Source: Segetibacter koreensis DSM 18137
GTDB taxonomy: Bacteria > Bacteroidota > Bacteroidia > Chitinophagales > Chitinophagaceae
Length of the DNA: 64,000 nt
NCBI RefSeq assembly: GCF_000374045.1
Contig: NZ_KB893318.1
Span: 63,133 to 127,132, forward strand
Reading direction: 5' to 3'
Shown here: piece after piece, positions 27,439 through 36,939 of the stretch
Numbering within the stretch: the first letter of the stretch is position 1
How the letters are laid out: every line of letters begins with the position of its first letter
The notes under the pieces: generated by a model
What the model saw: the letters and a program-made list of their open reading frames with translations, nothing else
Database searches by the model: none
Told to the model about the DNA's origin: nothing
Position numbers and translations under genes: made by a program

Positions 27439-28701
27439 TTAAAATAATTCGCCGATATTTATAAAAAGGCCGTTTGAACCATGCGCTCCAAATGCATAAT
27501 CTATTGAGATATTTGTTTTAGAAACTTTATTTAATTTTATACGAAGACCCGGTCCAAAACCTGTTTGTATAGTTTCCAAAGGTGTACCGGGTTCAGCGGA
27601 AAAAGTTTCGGCATTGGCAAAAAGAACACCGCCAAGCAAGCCGTTCCTGGTAATTTTAAACCTGTATTCTGTTTCGGCATATACCATTTGTGCACCTCTG
27701 AATCTTCCTTGAATGTAACCTCTCCCGGTGCTGGAGTAGCTGTCCCATCCATTGCTGGGTAAGTCAAGGTAAGGAGGCTTACCTTTTAAGACGAGCCAGT
27801 TATAAGACCACAATGCAAGAACGTTTTCTGATGCTCCCGGAAATGGTATATATTTTCTTACATCAATAACAATCGACTGCCAGCTTGAAGTGCTGCCAAA
27901 GGCTATATAATTGTGACGGTATTGAATGTTTGTATAAAAGCCTCTTGCGGGGTTGATGGGGTTATCCCTGATATCGTATAAGGCATTGAAAGTAATGCCG
28001 GCTGACCTTGTATGCGATGCCGTACCATATTTTTTATAATCACTTACGATTCCGCTCTTGGTTCCTTTTTCATAAATGTTCCAGTGGTAATCGAAAATAT
28101 AGCCCGCTCCTGCAAAAAAATTACCCGCAATTTTTTTCTGTATCATTTCGTAAAAACGAAAAAAAGAAAAACTCATCTGGTTTTCATTTTTCACCTCAGA
28201 TGAAGATCCGAGACCAAAAGTGCTTTGTGGGTATTTGTAATAACGAAAGTCTCCGACAAGATTAAATTTATTTTCTTTTGTCCAGATATTTGATTCTATG
28301 GGAAGCGTGAACTGCCTTCTTTGTGTATATGCGGCACTTGCAGTTATTGTAGAAAGATTTGCTGTTGGATTGAAATGAAAGACAACATTACCGGATAATG
28401 TTGCTACCAATTTAGATTGCAACGTGTATCCTACAGCAGGTACTGCGGTAAAAACAGGTTTTGAAGTAATACTGTCAACGTGATCGCTCTGAGAATGATT
28501 TTTTTTGAAAAGCCCCGAGGCAATATCCAGAATGTCTTTTTGCGGCACAGATTCGTTCCTGGTAAGGCTCTCTCTAATCCGAATTTTGGGTGTGTCAGAC
28601 ATTCTAAACAAGATCATCTGTTTTTTTTCCTGGGCAAAAAGTATTGCAGGCAAAAGCAAAAAGATGCTTATTACGCTTAGTATTAAAAAAAGCTTGCGCA
28701 A
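27439..28701 (-). CDS. BamA/TamA-type (D15, surface antigen) outer-membrane barrel
   Basis: A 420-residue protein with a signal peptide (1-24, ending LFAQ) and a C-terminal surface-antigen barrel domain: GGVLFANAETFS, FGPGLRIKLNKVSKTNISIDYAFG and the terminal INIGELF with C-terminal Phe. N-terminal POTRA repeats, normal in BamA, are missing; the 100-residue N-terminal part is short. It is therefore a barrel-only relative, not the essential BamA. The start is a TTG at 28701 (MRKLFLILSVISIF); no ATG lies in frame before residue 29. Confidence 0.85.
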   Translation of the reverse strand: MRKLFLILSVISIFLLLPAILFAQEKKQMILFRMSDTPKIRIRESLTRNESVPQKDILDIASGLFKKNHSQSDHVDSITSKPVFTAVPAVGYTLQSKLVATLSGNVVFHFNPTANLSTITASAAYTQRRQFTLPIESNIWTKENKFNLVGDFRYYKYPQSTFGLGSSSEVKNENQMSFSFFRFYEMIQKKIAGNFFAGAGYIFDYHWNIYEKGTKSGIVSDYKKYGTASHTRSAGITFNALYDIRDNPINPARGFYTNIQYRHNYIAFGSTSSWQSIVIDVRKYIPFPGASENVLALWSYNWLVLKGKPPYLDLPSNGWDSYSSTGRGYIQGRFRGAQMVYAETEYRFKITRNGLLGGVLFANAETFSAEPGTPLETIQTGFGPGLRIKLNKVSKTNISIDYAFGAHGSNGLFINIGELF

Positions 28702-28857
28702 AATGACACGGTTTCAATAAATTCTGCAATTTTTATTCCCTTTACTTGCTATTTAGATTTTATACGTTCTACGAAGTCTTTTATACTAATATATTTTCAA
28801 ATTCCTTTTATTTTGCACTTTTTTTTAATTACACCTTTTGAAATCTTCAGCACGGTT

Positions 28858-29610
28858 ATGGTTCGTTTATTTTGCTTTTTACTATTTCTTATTACGAGTT
28901 TCACTGCTGGCGCGCAACTAATAGTAAATGTCGAAAATTCACGTATTCAATCCGACACAACCGGTTGGAAAGGAGATGTAGGTACTGCTTTTTCTTTTAC
29001 TCAAAATGTTCAGCAGTTGTTAAGCGTAAGTGGCGCCATGCATCTGCAATATAAAACACAAAAAAATCTTTACCTGCTAATAGCCAACTACAACCTGCTA
29101 AAAGCAAATCAGCAAAATTTTTCAAATAATATGTTTTATCATTTACGATACAACAGAAAGCTCAGTGAACTCGTCAGGTGGGAAGCATTTACGCAGTGGC
29201 AACAAAATAGTGTTACCAATATCGACCTCCGCGCACTTTTTGGTACGGGGCCAAGATTTAGAGTGCTTGATAGCAAGGTTTTTAAATTTTATGCGGGCAC
29301 TCTAGTAATGTATGAACATGAGCGAGATAAAAATCCGAAAATTATTTATAATGACATGCGAGGTGATGATTATGTAACTTTTACATATAAGCCCAACGCT
29401 GTTTTTGATATGACCACGACTACTTTTTATCAACCGCTTTTTAGGGCCCCAAAAGACTTTCGTATCTTAAACCAGGTAACATTCAGCATAAAAGCAACAA
29501 AACATCTGTCTCTTACAACTAGCTGGGATTATTCGTACGATGCATCTCCGGCGGTTGGCACGCCTAATATAAATTACGTTATAGGCAACGGCATCAATTA
29601 CACTTTTTAA
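28858..29610 (+). CDS. DUF481-type outer-membrane barrel protein
   Basis: A 250-residue predicted small barrel. The start is placed at ATG 28858 (MVRLFCFLLFLITSFTAGAQ, a good signal peptide); the frame opens earlier only at TTG. Alternating aromatic strands such as LRYNRKLSELVRWEAFTQWQQN, FRVLDSKVFKFYAGTLVMYEHER and the terminal NYVIGNGINYTF fit DUF481. Function is unknown; some relatives are stress or salt induced. It is divergent from the D15 gene and converges with the M28 peptidase. Confidence 0.8.
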   Translation: MVRLFCFLLFLITSFTAGAQLIVNVENSRIQSDTTGWKGDVGTAFSFTQNVQQLLSVSGAMHLQYKTQKNLYLLIANYNLLKANQQNFSNNMFYHLRYNRKLSELVRWEAFTQWQQNSVTNIDLRALFGTGPRFRVLDSKVFKFYAGTLVMYEHERDKNPKIIYNDMRGDDYVTFTYKPNAVFDMTTTTFYQPLFRAPKDFRILNQVTFSIKATKHLSLTTSWDYSYDASPAVGTPNINYVIGNGINYTF

Positions 29611-29716
29611 TTGTTAGAATGGGAAAGGTATTCTGAATATTGAAACTTATAAAACCGGCTAATTAATAATCCAGCTTTAATAATTTTTGAAATAACTACT
29701 TCGTTTTCTCAAAATT

Positions 29717-31276
29717 TTACAGCGGGTAATCGGTGTCAAAAACAAAACGTTGTGGCTGTGGCAACGGTTTGCGTGGCAGTAATTTACTACGCATAGCCGA
29801 ATTATAAATAAAAGCCGCCATAATGGTGGCAGCTTGTTGCAAATCAGGTATAGACAAATGTTCGTACACATCCATATTGCTGTGATGCGTACGGGTCTCA
29901 TATTCCAAAGGGTCTTGTATAAACTGGAATGCAGGAATGCCCACTGCATCAAAAGACAAATGGTCTGTAGAGCCGGCGTTGCTGCTGGTTATGCCAGTGA
30001 CGCCCATATCAGCAAATGGCTTCATCCAGGCAGAAAAAATATCACGCACCTTTTCATTGTTTTGCAGGTATATGCCACGAATTTTTCCTGACCCATTATC
30101 AAGATTGAAGTAGGCAGAAACGTTTAATTGTTCAGGTTTCAGCCTCATGTCTTGCGGGTTTCCGTAGTGTTTTTTTACGTAGCCGAACGAGCCGAGCAAG
30201 CCTTGCTCTTCGCCGCCCCATAGTGCGATTCTTATTGTACGTTTTGGTTGCACATCCAGCGCTTTTAATATTCGAACGGCTTCCATCGCCACAATACACC
30301 CCGCTGCATTATCTGTAGCCCCTGTGCCACTATGCCACGAGTCAAGGTGACCGCCAAGTATGACAACTTCATTTTTTAAAATAGGGTCGCTGCCTGGTAT
30401 TTCTGCTATAACATTGTACCCGGTGGTGTTGTCGGTATAAAACTTATTCTTTACATTTAGCTCAACTTCCACATTTTGTTTGTCGCACAACAAGCGCTGC
30501 AACTGTAGGTATTGTTCGTTAGAAACTACCATTTCAGGCAGGGAAGGGGCGTAATTTTTTGCAAAGGCAGGCGTGCCACTAACAAAAATAGTTCCATCAC
30601 GGCCCTTCTCGTTTACTGTTAGTAATCCTGCTGCACCCTTGCTTTGAAGATAGACCCTGGTTTTATAGCCGTTTATAATACGAGGAATATAATAATCAAG
30701 TAACTTTTTGTCAATCATATGGTCATCGGGCAGTTTGTTTAACTCGCTGTCCTCGAACCGCCTCGCGTCAGGCATAAAGGCACTTTGAAGACCGGTATCC
30801 CGTATTTGTTCCATTACGACCTTACCTTTTATTTCACTAGCCATTTCTGTTATGGTAGCAGAGTCAAGGTTGTTTAGTAAAATAACTTTTGTAACATCAG
30901 GACCATTTGTGCTGGTTGTCCATGCCACCGGGTAAGCTATGATTGGTTGGTAATAAGGTTTTATCATTGCAACATAGGAACCTTCCGTACTCCAGCCTTT
31001 TCCAAATTCTCCCCATGCTTCGGTGCCTGCTTTTTGAAGCCCATATTGTTGAAGTGTTTTTACAGTCCAATTAATAGCCCGGTTGAAACCGGGTGAGTTG
31101 GTTAATCGTGGGCCTGTAACGTCTGTAAGGTTGTGTGCAATAAATTCGATTTGAGAATGTTGCTTTTCTTCATCCCTTATTTTTTGCATCATATCCATAT
31201 CTACATTTTCCTGTGAAAAAAGTATTATGGGAACGGAAAAGAGCACGCCGGGGAATACGGTTAAAAGCTTTCTCAT
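29717..31276 (-). CDS. Secreted M28-family zinc peptidase with PA domain
   Basis: A 519-residue exopeptidase with two zinc ions. Ligand motifs: His in GGHLDSW, the bridging Asp in GATDNAAG, the Glu pair in WGGEEQG (catalytic and ligand), Asp in YFNLDNGSG and His in STDHLSFD. A protease-associated insert (about 130-270) includes KGKVVM and GAAGLLTVNEKGRDG. The signal peptide covers about residues 1-21. It probably cleaves peptides in the periplasm or outside, like carboxypeptidase Q. It is a single-gene unit. Confidence 0.93.
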   Translation of the reverse strand: MRKLLTVFPGVLFSVPIILFSQENVDMDMMQKIRDEEKQHSQIEFIAHNLTDVTGPRLTNSPGFNRAINWTVKTLQQYGLQKAGTEAWGEFGKGWSTEGSYVAMIKPYYQPIIAYPVAWTTSTNGPDVTKVILLNNLDSATITEMASEIKGKVVMEQIRDTGLQSAFMPDARRFEDSELNKLPDDHMIDKKLLDYYIPRIINGYKTRVYLQSKGAAGLLTVNEKGRDGTIFVSGTPAFAKNYAPSLPEMVVSNEQYLQLQRLLCDKQNVEVELNVKNKFYTDNTTGYNVIAEIPGSDPILKNEVVILGGHLDSWHSGTGATDNAAGCIVAMEAVRILKALDVQPKRTIRIALWGGEEQGLLGSFGYVKKHYGNPQDMRLKPEQLNVSAYFNLDNGSGKIRGIYLQNNEKVRDIFSAWMKPFADMGVTGITSSNAGSTDHLSFDAVGIPAFQFIQDPLEYETRTHHSNMDVYEHLSIPDLQQAATIMAAFIYNSAMRSKLLPRKPLPQPQRFVFDTDYPL

Positions 31277-31482
31277 ACTATTGATTAAAATTATTTAGAA
31301 GAGTTGCTTGTGCATGTTTTGACTGTTAGAGCACAGCAGATAATGCTGGGTGGCATAATCTTCGTAAGATATTAAAAATAATTATTTTAATTTTTTAAAT
31401 TCCTTGTAGAATTGTTCATGATGAAAGTAATGAATAATAAATATTAATAAAAAGTGCATTATTAGAAAAAACAAACTAAGAT

Positions 31483-32349
31483 ATGGCAAATGTATCAGCC
31501 GGGTTTAATATGGCATATACTATTGGGGAGGGAATGACCATAAACAGAATGGGTTTTGGCGCAATGCGCATAACAGGTGAAGGTATCTGGGGACCGCCGA
31601 ATGACAGAGAAGAGGCAATAAGCGTTTTAAAAAAAACTGTAGAATTGGGTATTAACTTTATAGATACCGCCGATAGTTATGGCCCTCATATATCTGAGGA
31701 ACTTATTGCCGAAGCTTTATATCCATATCCGGAAGGTCTTGTTATTGCTACCAAGGGTGGCTTGTTGCGAACAGGTCCAAACCAGTGGCCAATCAACTCA
31801 AGTCCCGAACATTTACGGGAAGCGCTCGAAGGAAGTTTGAAACGCTTGAAGCTAAGCCAGATTGATTTATACCAGTTGCACCGTGTTGACCCAAATGTAC
31901 CTTACGAAAAAACTCTTGAGTTTCTGCAACGGATCCAGCAGGAAGGTTTGGTGAAATATATAGGTCTTTCTGAAGTGACTACCGAGCAGGTTAAAAAAGC
32001 GCAGGAATACGTTACTATTGTTTCTGTGCAAAACATGTACAGTGTAGACAACCGCAAATGGGAAGACGAGCTACAGTATTGCGAAGAAAATTATATTGCA
32101 TTTATTCCCTGGTATCCTTTAAATGCCGGCAATGTAAAGGCACTTGAAAAACTGAATGAGATCGCGCAAAAGTACAATGTCACTGCTCACCAGGTCGCTT
32201 TAAGCTGGCTGCTGCATCACTCTCCAAACATCCTGTTAATTCCCGGGACGTCCAAAGTGAAGCATTTAGAAGAAAACTATAAAGCTGCATCTATTAGTCT
32301 TTCAAAGGAAGATCTCGCTGACTTGGAAAATTTATCTGCGAAGCAATAA
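31483..32349 (+). CDS. Aldo/keto reductase
   Basis: A 288-residue NADPH-dependent TIM-barrel oxidoreductase. The catalytic tetrad is complete: Asp61 and Tyr66 (FIDTADSYG), Lys91 (VIATKGG) and His133 (YQLHRVD). IGLSEVT and the LIPGTSKVKHLEENYKA phosphate-binding end (GTSK) are also typical. It resembles the YajO/pyridoxal-type group; the substrate is unknown. A second ATG at residue 10 (MAYTIGEG) is possible. A good terminator follows. Confidence 0.93.
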   Translation: MANVSAGFNMAYTIGEGMTINRMGFGAMRITGEGIWGPPNDREEAISVLKKTVELGINFIDTADSYGPHISEELIAEALYPYPEGLVIATKGGLLRTGPNQWPINSSPEHLREALEGSLKRLKLSQIDLYQLHRVDPNVPYEKTLEFLQRIQQEGLVKYIGLSEVTTEQVKKAQEYVTIVSVQNMYSVDNRKWEDELQYCEENYIAFIPWYPLNAGNVKALEKLNEIAQKYNVTAHQVALSWLLHHSPNILLIPGTSKVKHLEENYKAASISLSKEDLADLENLSAKQ

Positions 32350-32381
32350 CATAAGTACTTGATCCTTGCTATTATTTTTTC

Positions 32382-32418
32382 AGTAGAACTTCTGTCAATA
32401 GCAGAAGTTTTACTTTTT
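32382..32418 (+). terminator. Terminator of the aldo/keto reductase gene
   Basis: AGTAGAACTTCTG pairs with CAGAAGTTTTACT over 13 bp (one G-U pair) around a 7-base loop, followed by five Ts. Confidence 0.85.
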
Positions 32419-32523
32419 AAATGTATGTCCGGTATTTTTATCATGACTGCAATAAAGATCATTTTTTAAAAAAGCTTTTCTTATCAATATCATGCTGGTT
32501 TCATAATTTCATATTAACTTTTT

Positions 32524-33474
32524 ATGATAAAATATTGGTTTCTCATAATTCCTGTTTTTTTATTTGCATGTTCTGCCGCAGAACAAAAAAGCGCATTAGT
32601 TGTAAAAACGGTATTGCCTAAGGAATTAAAAGAAATTTCCGGAATAACTGCAAGTGACTCGGATATATGGGCAATAACAGATAAACCACACGCTACTATA
32701 TATAGATTAGATCTTTCAGGAAAGCTGAAAGAACAGGTTGAAATAACGAATGCTGAAGCAACTGATGTTGAGGCAGTTGCTTCAGACCCTAACTATATTT
32801 ATATAGCAGATGTGGGAGATAATGCCGGCGACAGAACTGAAAGAAAAATTATTAAAGTAGCTAAAGCAAACATTAAACAGGGGAGCGCTGCAAAAGTAAC
32901 GGGGGAAATCATTGAATTTACTTTCACCAATGAAGAGGAAGTTGAAAAAAAGAAGCAAAACAATTTTGATTGCGAATCTTTGCTTAGCTATAAAGACTCG
33001 TTATATGTTTTTACAAAGGACCGCGAAGACAAGGAAACAAGGCTATATGTGTTGCCAAAAGCTGCCGGTAAGTACAATGCCAGGTTTATAAACAGTTTTA
33101 ACAGCAAAGGTCTCATAACTGATGCCGCCATCAATCCTGCCAATAACGAAGTTGCATTGATTGGTTATCATAAAGGCCATAAGTTTCCATTTATTCTTTT
33201 GTTTAATAAATTTACAGGTAATGATTTTTTCTCAGGTAGTCACAAAAAAATAAACCTGGCGGATAAGCCCTGGGACTGGCAACTGGAAGGGATAACTTAT
33301 GGGAATGATAACATGCTCTATTTTTCGTGCGAAGGAACAAAGCAGGTGGCAGCAACTTTTTATGGAATTAAAAGAGAAGACCTGCATAAAATTGAAAAGA
33401 AAAAGGAAAGTAACAGTCAACCAGAAGATAACGGCGAGCCAGAGCTGACTAAGAAAGGCCATTTAAAGATGTAG
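32524..33474 (+). CDS. Lipoprotein with a predicted beta-propeller, function unknown
   Basis: A 316-residue predicted lipoprotein (lipobox FACS, Cys at about residue 16). The rest looks like a propeller: repeated four-strand units such as KEISGITASDSDIWAITDK, DVEAVASDPNYIYIADVGDN, LSYKDSLYVFTKDRE and LEGITYGNDNMLYFSCEGTK. It has some likeness to SdiA-regulated or phytase-like propellers, but no catalytic motif was recognised. The C-terminus is Lys/Glu rich. It stands between the reductase terminator and punA. Confidence 0.65.
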   Translation: MIKYWFLIIPVFLFACSAAEQKSALVVKTVLPKELKEISGITASDSDIWAITDKPHATIYRLDLSGKLKEQVEITNAEATDVEAVASDPNYIYIADVGDNAGDRTERKIIKVAKANIKQGSAAKVTGEIIEFTFTNEEEVEKKKQNNFDCESLLSYKDSLYVFTKDREDKETRLYVLPKAAGKYNARFINSFNSKGLITDAAINPANNEVALIGYHKGHKFPFILLFNKFTGNDFFSGSHKKINLADKPWDWQLEGITYGNDNMLYFSCEGTKQVAATFYGIKREDLHKIEKKKESNSQPEDNGEPELTKKGHLKM

Positions 33475-33547
33475 TATTTTCATTAAAGAAGATTTTGATA
33501 CTGCTTTCATTTTACCAAATTTTTAAACTTATTTTCTTGTAATAATT

Positions 33548-33585
33548 TGAACCGCACCTTTCACTACAAAAGTGGTAATGGTTCA
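33548..33585 (+). terminator. Hairpin between the lipoprotein gene and punA
   Basis: TGAACC/GGTTCA outside and CACCTTT/AAAAGTG (6 of 7 paired) inside form a bipartite stem. No strong T-run follows, so it could be a weak terminator or a leader structure. Confidence 0.35.
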
Positions 33586-33649
33586 TCGGTTTTAATTAAA
33601 GAAAAAAGTCGAAACAAATATGTGGTTTATATACTTACTTCTAAACATT

Positions 33650-33657
33650 TATATTTG
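33650..33657 (+). promoter_or_regulatory. Candidate -7 box (TATATTTG) of punA
   Basis: An exact TAnnTTTG, 18 bases upstream of the punA start codon. No TTG at the -33 position was found at standard spacing. Confidence 0.45.
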
Positions 33658-33675
33658 CCGCCATAAAATAAAATT

Positions 33676-34497
33676 ATGTCAGCCCTTATACAGCAACTAA
33701 AGGAAACTACAGGTTATATTCTTCAGCATTGCAACACAGTTCCCTTGGTTGGTATCGTATTGGGAAGTGGCTTGGGAAATTTTATCGATGAGATGAAAGT
33801 GGAAAAGGAAATTGCTTACAGCGATATTCCTCATTTTCCGGTAAGTACTGTAGAGGGGCATTCGGGTAAATTAATCTTTGGTGAAATAAGGGGTAAAAAG
33901 GTTGTGGCAATGGCAGGTCGGTTTCATTTTTATGAAGGATATACGCCTCAACAGGTTATTTACCCGATAAGAGTAATGAAAATGCTGGGCGTGCAATCGG
34001 TACTTCTATCAAATGCCGCAGGCGCAGTAAACAATAGTTTTGAAGTGGGGGATTTAATGATAATTAAAGATCATATCAGCTTTTTTGTTAGAAACCCATT
34101 AGCCGGAGAAAATGAAAGTGAACTTGGTCCACGATTTCCCGATATGAGTGACCCTTACTCTTCATTGTTAATTGCAAAAGCTAAAACTATAGCAGAACGG
34201 CTACAGATACCCGTACATACGGGAGTATATACCGCGGTAACCGGGCCTACATTTGAAACAAGGTCAGAATACAAATTAATAAAAGTACTTGGGGGCGATG
34301 CCGTAGGCATGAGTACTGTACAGGAAGTAATTGGCGCAATTCATTGTGGCCTCAAGGTTTTTGCCATGAGTGTAATAACCGACATAGGCATTAGGGAAGA
34401 AGATAATATTATCACCCATGAAGAAGTATTGCAGGCTGCTAAAGATGCTGAGCCAAAGCTTACCGCAATATTTACAAATCTTATTCATGAGATGTAA
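33676..34497 (+). CDS. punA: Purine nucleoside phosphorylase (PNP/MTAP family)
   Basis: A 273-residue trimeric-type phosphorylase that splits purine nucleosides with phosphate into base and ribose-1-phosphate. Motifs: GIVLGSGLG (phosphate loop, about 26-34), FPVSTVEGHSGKL, AGRFHFYEGY, SNAAGAVN, GPTFETRSEY (purine-binding Glu) and GMSTVQEVIGA. The base-recognition residue that is Asn243 in human PNP is Asp236 here (SVITDIG). Asp at that place is found in MTA phosphorylases and allows 6-amino purines, so adenosine or methylthioadenosine may be accepted. A putative porin follows after 88 bases. Confidence 0.93.
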   Translation: MSALIQQLKETTGYILQHCNTVPLVGIVLGSGLGNFIDEMKVEKEIAYSDIPHFPVSTVEGHSGKLIFGEIRGKKVVAMAGRFHFYEGYTPQQVIYPIRVMKMLGVQSVLLSNAAGAVNNSFEVGDLMIIKDHISFFVRNPLAGENESELGPRFPDMSDPYSSLLIAKAKTIAERLQIPVHTGVYTAVTGPTFETRSEYKLIKVLGGDAVGMSTVQEVIGAIHCGLKVFAMSVITDIGIREEDNIITHEEVLQAAKDAEPKLTAIFTNLIHEM

Positions 34498-34585
34498 CGT
34501 TTGCTGAGAAAATAAATGGTTATTGATTTGTGTTTTTTGTTTACACCTTTAGGTTTACTTTGCGTGTTATTTTCTTCTGCAATAA

Positions 34586-36661
34586 ATGAATATATTTTTT
34601 TATTTACGCCTTGTTGTTACCATTGCTGTCATTTTCACTGTTTGCATTGGTAACCTGCATGCTCAGCAAACAATGAGATTAGGCAGGCAAGGCACAACAA
34701 CACAGCCGCGATATGATGCACAGGGACGTGTTATACCAAATTCGCCGCAGCAAAAAGGACAGGACTCATTAAAGCACCGGGATAATACGGATGATTCTAT
34801 AACCATACATTACAGGTACTTTGACTCTACGACAATTCGCAATCTTGATTCATCCATTAATGATTTTACGAGGCGGTATCCTTTGCCGGCTGATTATGTC
34901 ACGTTGGGAAATTTGGGCACTGCAGCTCATTCCTTATTATTCAATACTAACTTAAAACCTGGTTTTGACGCTGGCTTTCATGTTTTTGATATATATCGGT
35001 TTAGAATTGAAGACACTAAGTTTTACCAGACAACACGACCTTATACAGAGTTAGGTTATTTGCTCGGCAGTAAAGCTGAGCAAATGATCAACCTGGTGCA
35101 TACGCAAAATATAAAGCCTAATTTTAATATGGCTTTGCAATATCGTTTAATTAATTCTCCGGGTAATCTTCAAAATCAAAATACAAGTGATAACAGCTAC
35201 CGGCTAAACGGCAACTACCAAAGCAGGAACAAGCGATACACGGTATACGGCGTTCTTCTTGCCAACAAATTACTTTCGTCAGAAAATGGAGGAATTAGAG
35301 AAGACTCTCTTTTAAATGATTATCGGTTTACCAACAGGTACCTCATTCCTACTAGATTATCTGGAGATTCCGCTCCCTTGAGAAACCCTTTTAATACTCG
35401 TGTAACTACCGGTAATGTTTACCACGAGAGCGATTTTTTGCTGCGGCAACAATACGATTTTGGGCAGAGCGATTCGCTTGTTGTAAACGATAGTACAGTT
35501 ATCCGTTTATTTTATCCAAGATTTAGACTGCAGCATACTTTCACTTTATCCGGACAGCAATTTGAGTACAGAGATTATTTTACCGGCGACAGCAAGGTAA
35601 ATGATTATAAAACGTATTTCGGTTCCACCATTTCAGATGATTCCCTTTTATACCGAGATAAATGGAAAAACATTCTCAATGATTTTAGCATCATTTCTTT
35701 TCCTGAAAAAAACAATCTTAACCAGTTTATAAAAGCAGGAGCAGCGCTCGAAAATATTACAGGTTCTTTTGACTCTTCGGCAAAGAGCAGTACCATAGTA
35801 AAAAGGTTTCATAATATATTTCTCTCTGGTGAGTACCGAAACAAAACCCGCAACCAGAAATGGGATATTGAAGGCACAGGAAGGTTTTATCTCAATGGAT
35901 ATAACGGCGGAGACTATGCACTTCACGTCAGTTTAAGAAGACTGATCAGCAAAAAAATAGGATTCCTGGAAACAGGTTTTGAAAATATAAACAGAACTCC
36001 TTCTTATGTTTTCCAGGAGCAGAGCGGTTTCCCTGTAAAATTTTATGGCAGCCTTAATAAGGAAAATATAACCCGTATCAGTGGTTCTATCTTAAATGAT
36101 GCAAAAGGTACTTCGCTCTCGGCCGAATATTACCTCATCAGCAACTATACCTACTTCGACAGTTTTTTCACTGCACGGCAGGAGGGGACTCTGTTCAATG
36201 TTTTGCATATAGCAGCAAAAAAGAAATTAAAACTTAGCAAAGTGCTTAACCTGTATACTGAAGTTCATGTGCAAAAAACTGCAGGTAATCCGCCCATAAA
36301 TATTCCGCTCATATTTACCAGCAACCGCATTTCTTTTGAAGGAATTTATTATAAAAACATGCATTATGCTATTGGCCTCGAACTTCGATATCATACACCT
36401 TATAAGGCGGATAACTATTCTCCGTTTATCGGCCAGTTTTTTTATCAAAATAATTATACTATAAATAATCGGCCTGAAATAAATGCTTTTTTCAATTTTC
36501 GTATAAAAACCTTCAAAGCTTTTATCAGGGCTGAAAATCTTAATACGATTGGAACAAATACGGGTAAATTTGGTTTAAATCAAAATAACCTTACAGCGCA
36601 GCATTATCCGCAGCAGGGGTTTTGGTTCAGGTTGGGAATTTGGTGGACATTTATAAATTGA
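34586..36661 (+). CDS. Putative porin, outer-membrane beta-barrel
   Basis: A 691-residue outer-membrane protein of the Bacteroidota 'putative porin' family. It has a signal peptide (1-26, ending LHAQ) and an N-terminal low-complexity part (about 27-75). Barrel strands with alternating aromatic residues follow to the end (QQGFWFRLGIWWTFIN, aromatic end). Segments AHSLLFN, GFDAGFHVFDIYRF, RFYQTTRPYTELGYLLGSKAEQ are typical of this family. It may admit small solutes. It lies behind punA on the same strand. Confidence 0.85.
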   Translation: MNIFFYLRLVVTIAVIFTVCIGNLHAQQTMRLGRQGTTTQPRYDAQGRVIPNSPQQKGQDSLKHRDNTDDSITIHYRYFDSTTIRNLDSSINDFTRRYPLPADYVTLGNLGTAAHSLLFNTNLKPGFDAGFHVFDIYRFRIEDTKFYQTTRPYTELGYLLGSKAEQMINLVHTQNIKPNFNMALQYRLINSPGNLQNQNTSDNSYRLNGNYQSRNKRYTVYGVLLANKLLSSENGGIREDSLLNDYRFTNRYLIPTRLSGDSAPLRNPFNTRVTTGNVYHESDFLLRQQYDFGQSDSLVVNDSTVIRLFYPRFRLQHTFTLSGQQFEYRDYFTGDSKVNDYKTYFGSTISDDSLLYRDKWKNILNDFSIISFPEKNNLNQFIKAGAALENITGSFDSSAKSSTIVKRFHNIFLSGEYRNKTRNQKWDIEGTGRFYLNGYNGGDYALHVSLRRLISKKIGFLETGFENINRTPSYVFQEQSGFPVKFYGSLNKENITRISGSILNDAKGTSLSAEYYLISNYTYFDSFFTARQEGTLFNVLHIAAKKKLKLSKVLNLYTEVHVQKTAGNPPINIPLIFTSNRISFEGIYYKNMHYAIGLELRYHTPYKADNYSPFIGQFFYQNNYTINNRPEINAFFNFRIKTFKAFIRAENLNTIGTNTGKFGLNQNNLTAQHYPQQGFWFRLGIWWTFIN

Positions 36662-36678
36662 TAGAAATTTTTAAAGAG

Positions 36679-36758
36679 GAAGAATATAAAGAAAATAGGC
36701 CTCTTATTTAGAAGAAGCAAATAAATTCAATGATATCTTGATTCTTTATATATTCTTC
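36679..36758. repeat. Imperfect inverted repeat after the porin gene
   Basis: GAAGAATATAAAGAA (36679-36693) is complementary to TTCTTTATATATTCTTC (36742-36758) apart from two extra bases in the second arm. The 48-base spacer makes it a weak terminator candidate. Confidence 0.3.
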
Positions 36759-36939
36759 TATATAATAAAAACTAACTCTTACAATTTGTCTCTCCAGCCA
36801 GAAAGATAATATCAAACCTTCTTAAGCAAAAATTCTGTTTGTAGTAAAAAGAATTATTTGAAATACGGACTTGCAAATGTTACAAACGTCGGCCAGTTTC
36901 TAAAAGTTTGTAAGGGTCGGTCGAAGATTAGCTGCTTTG

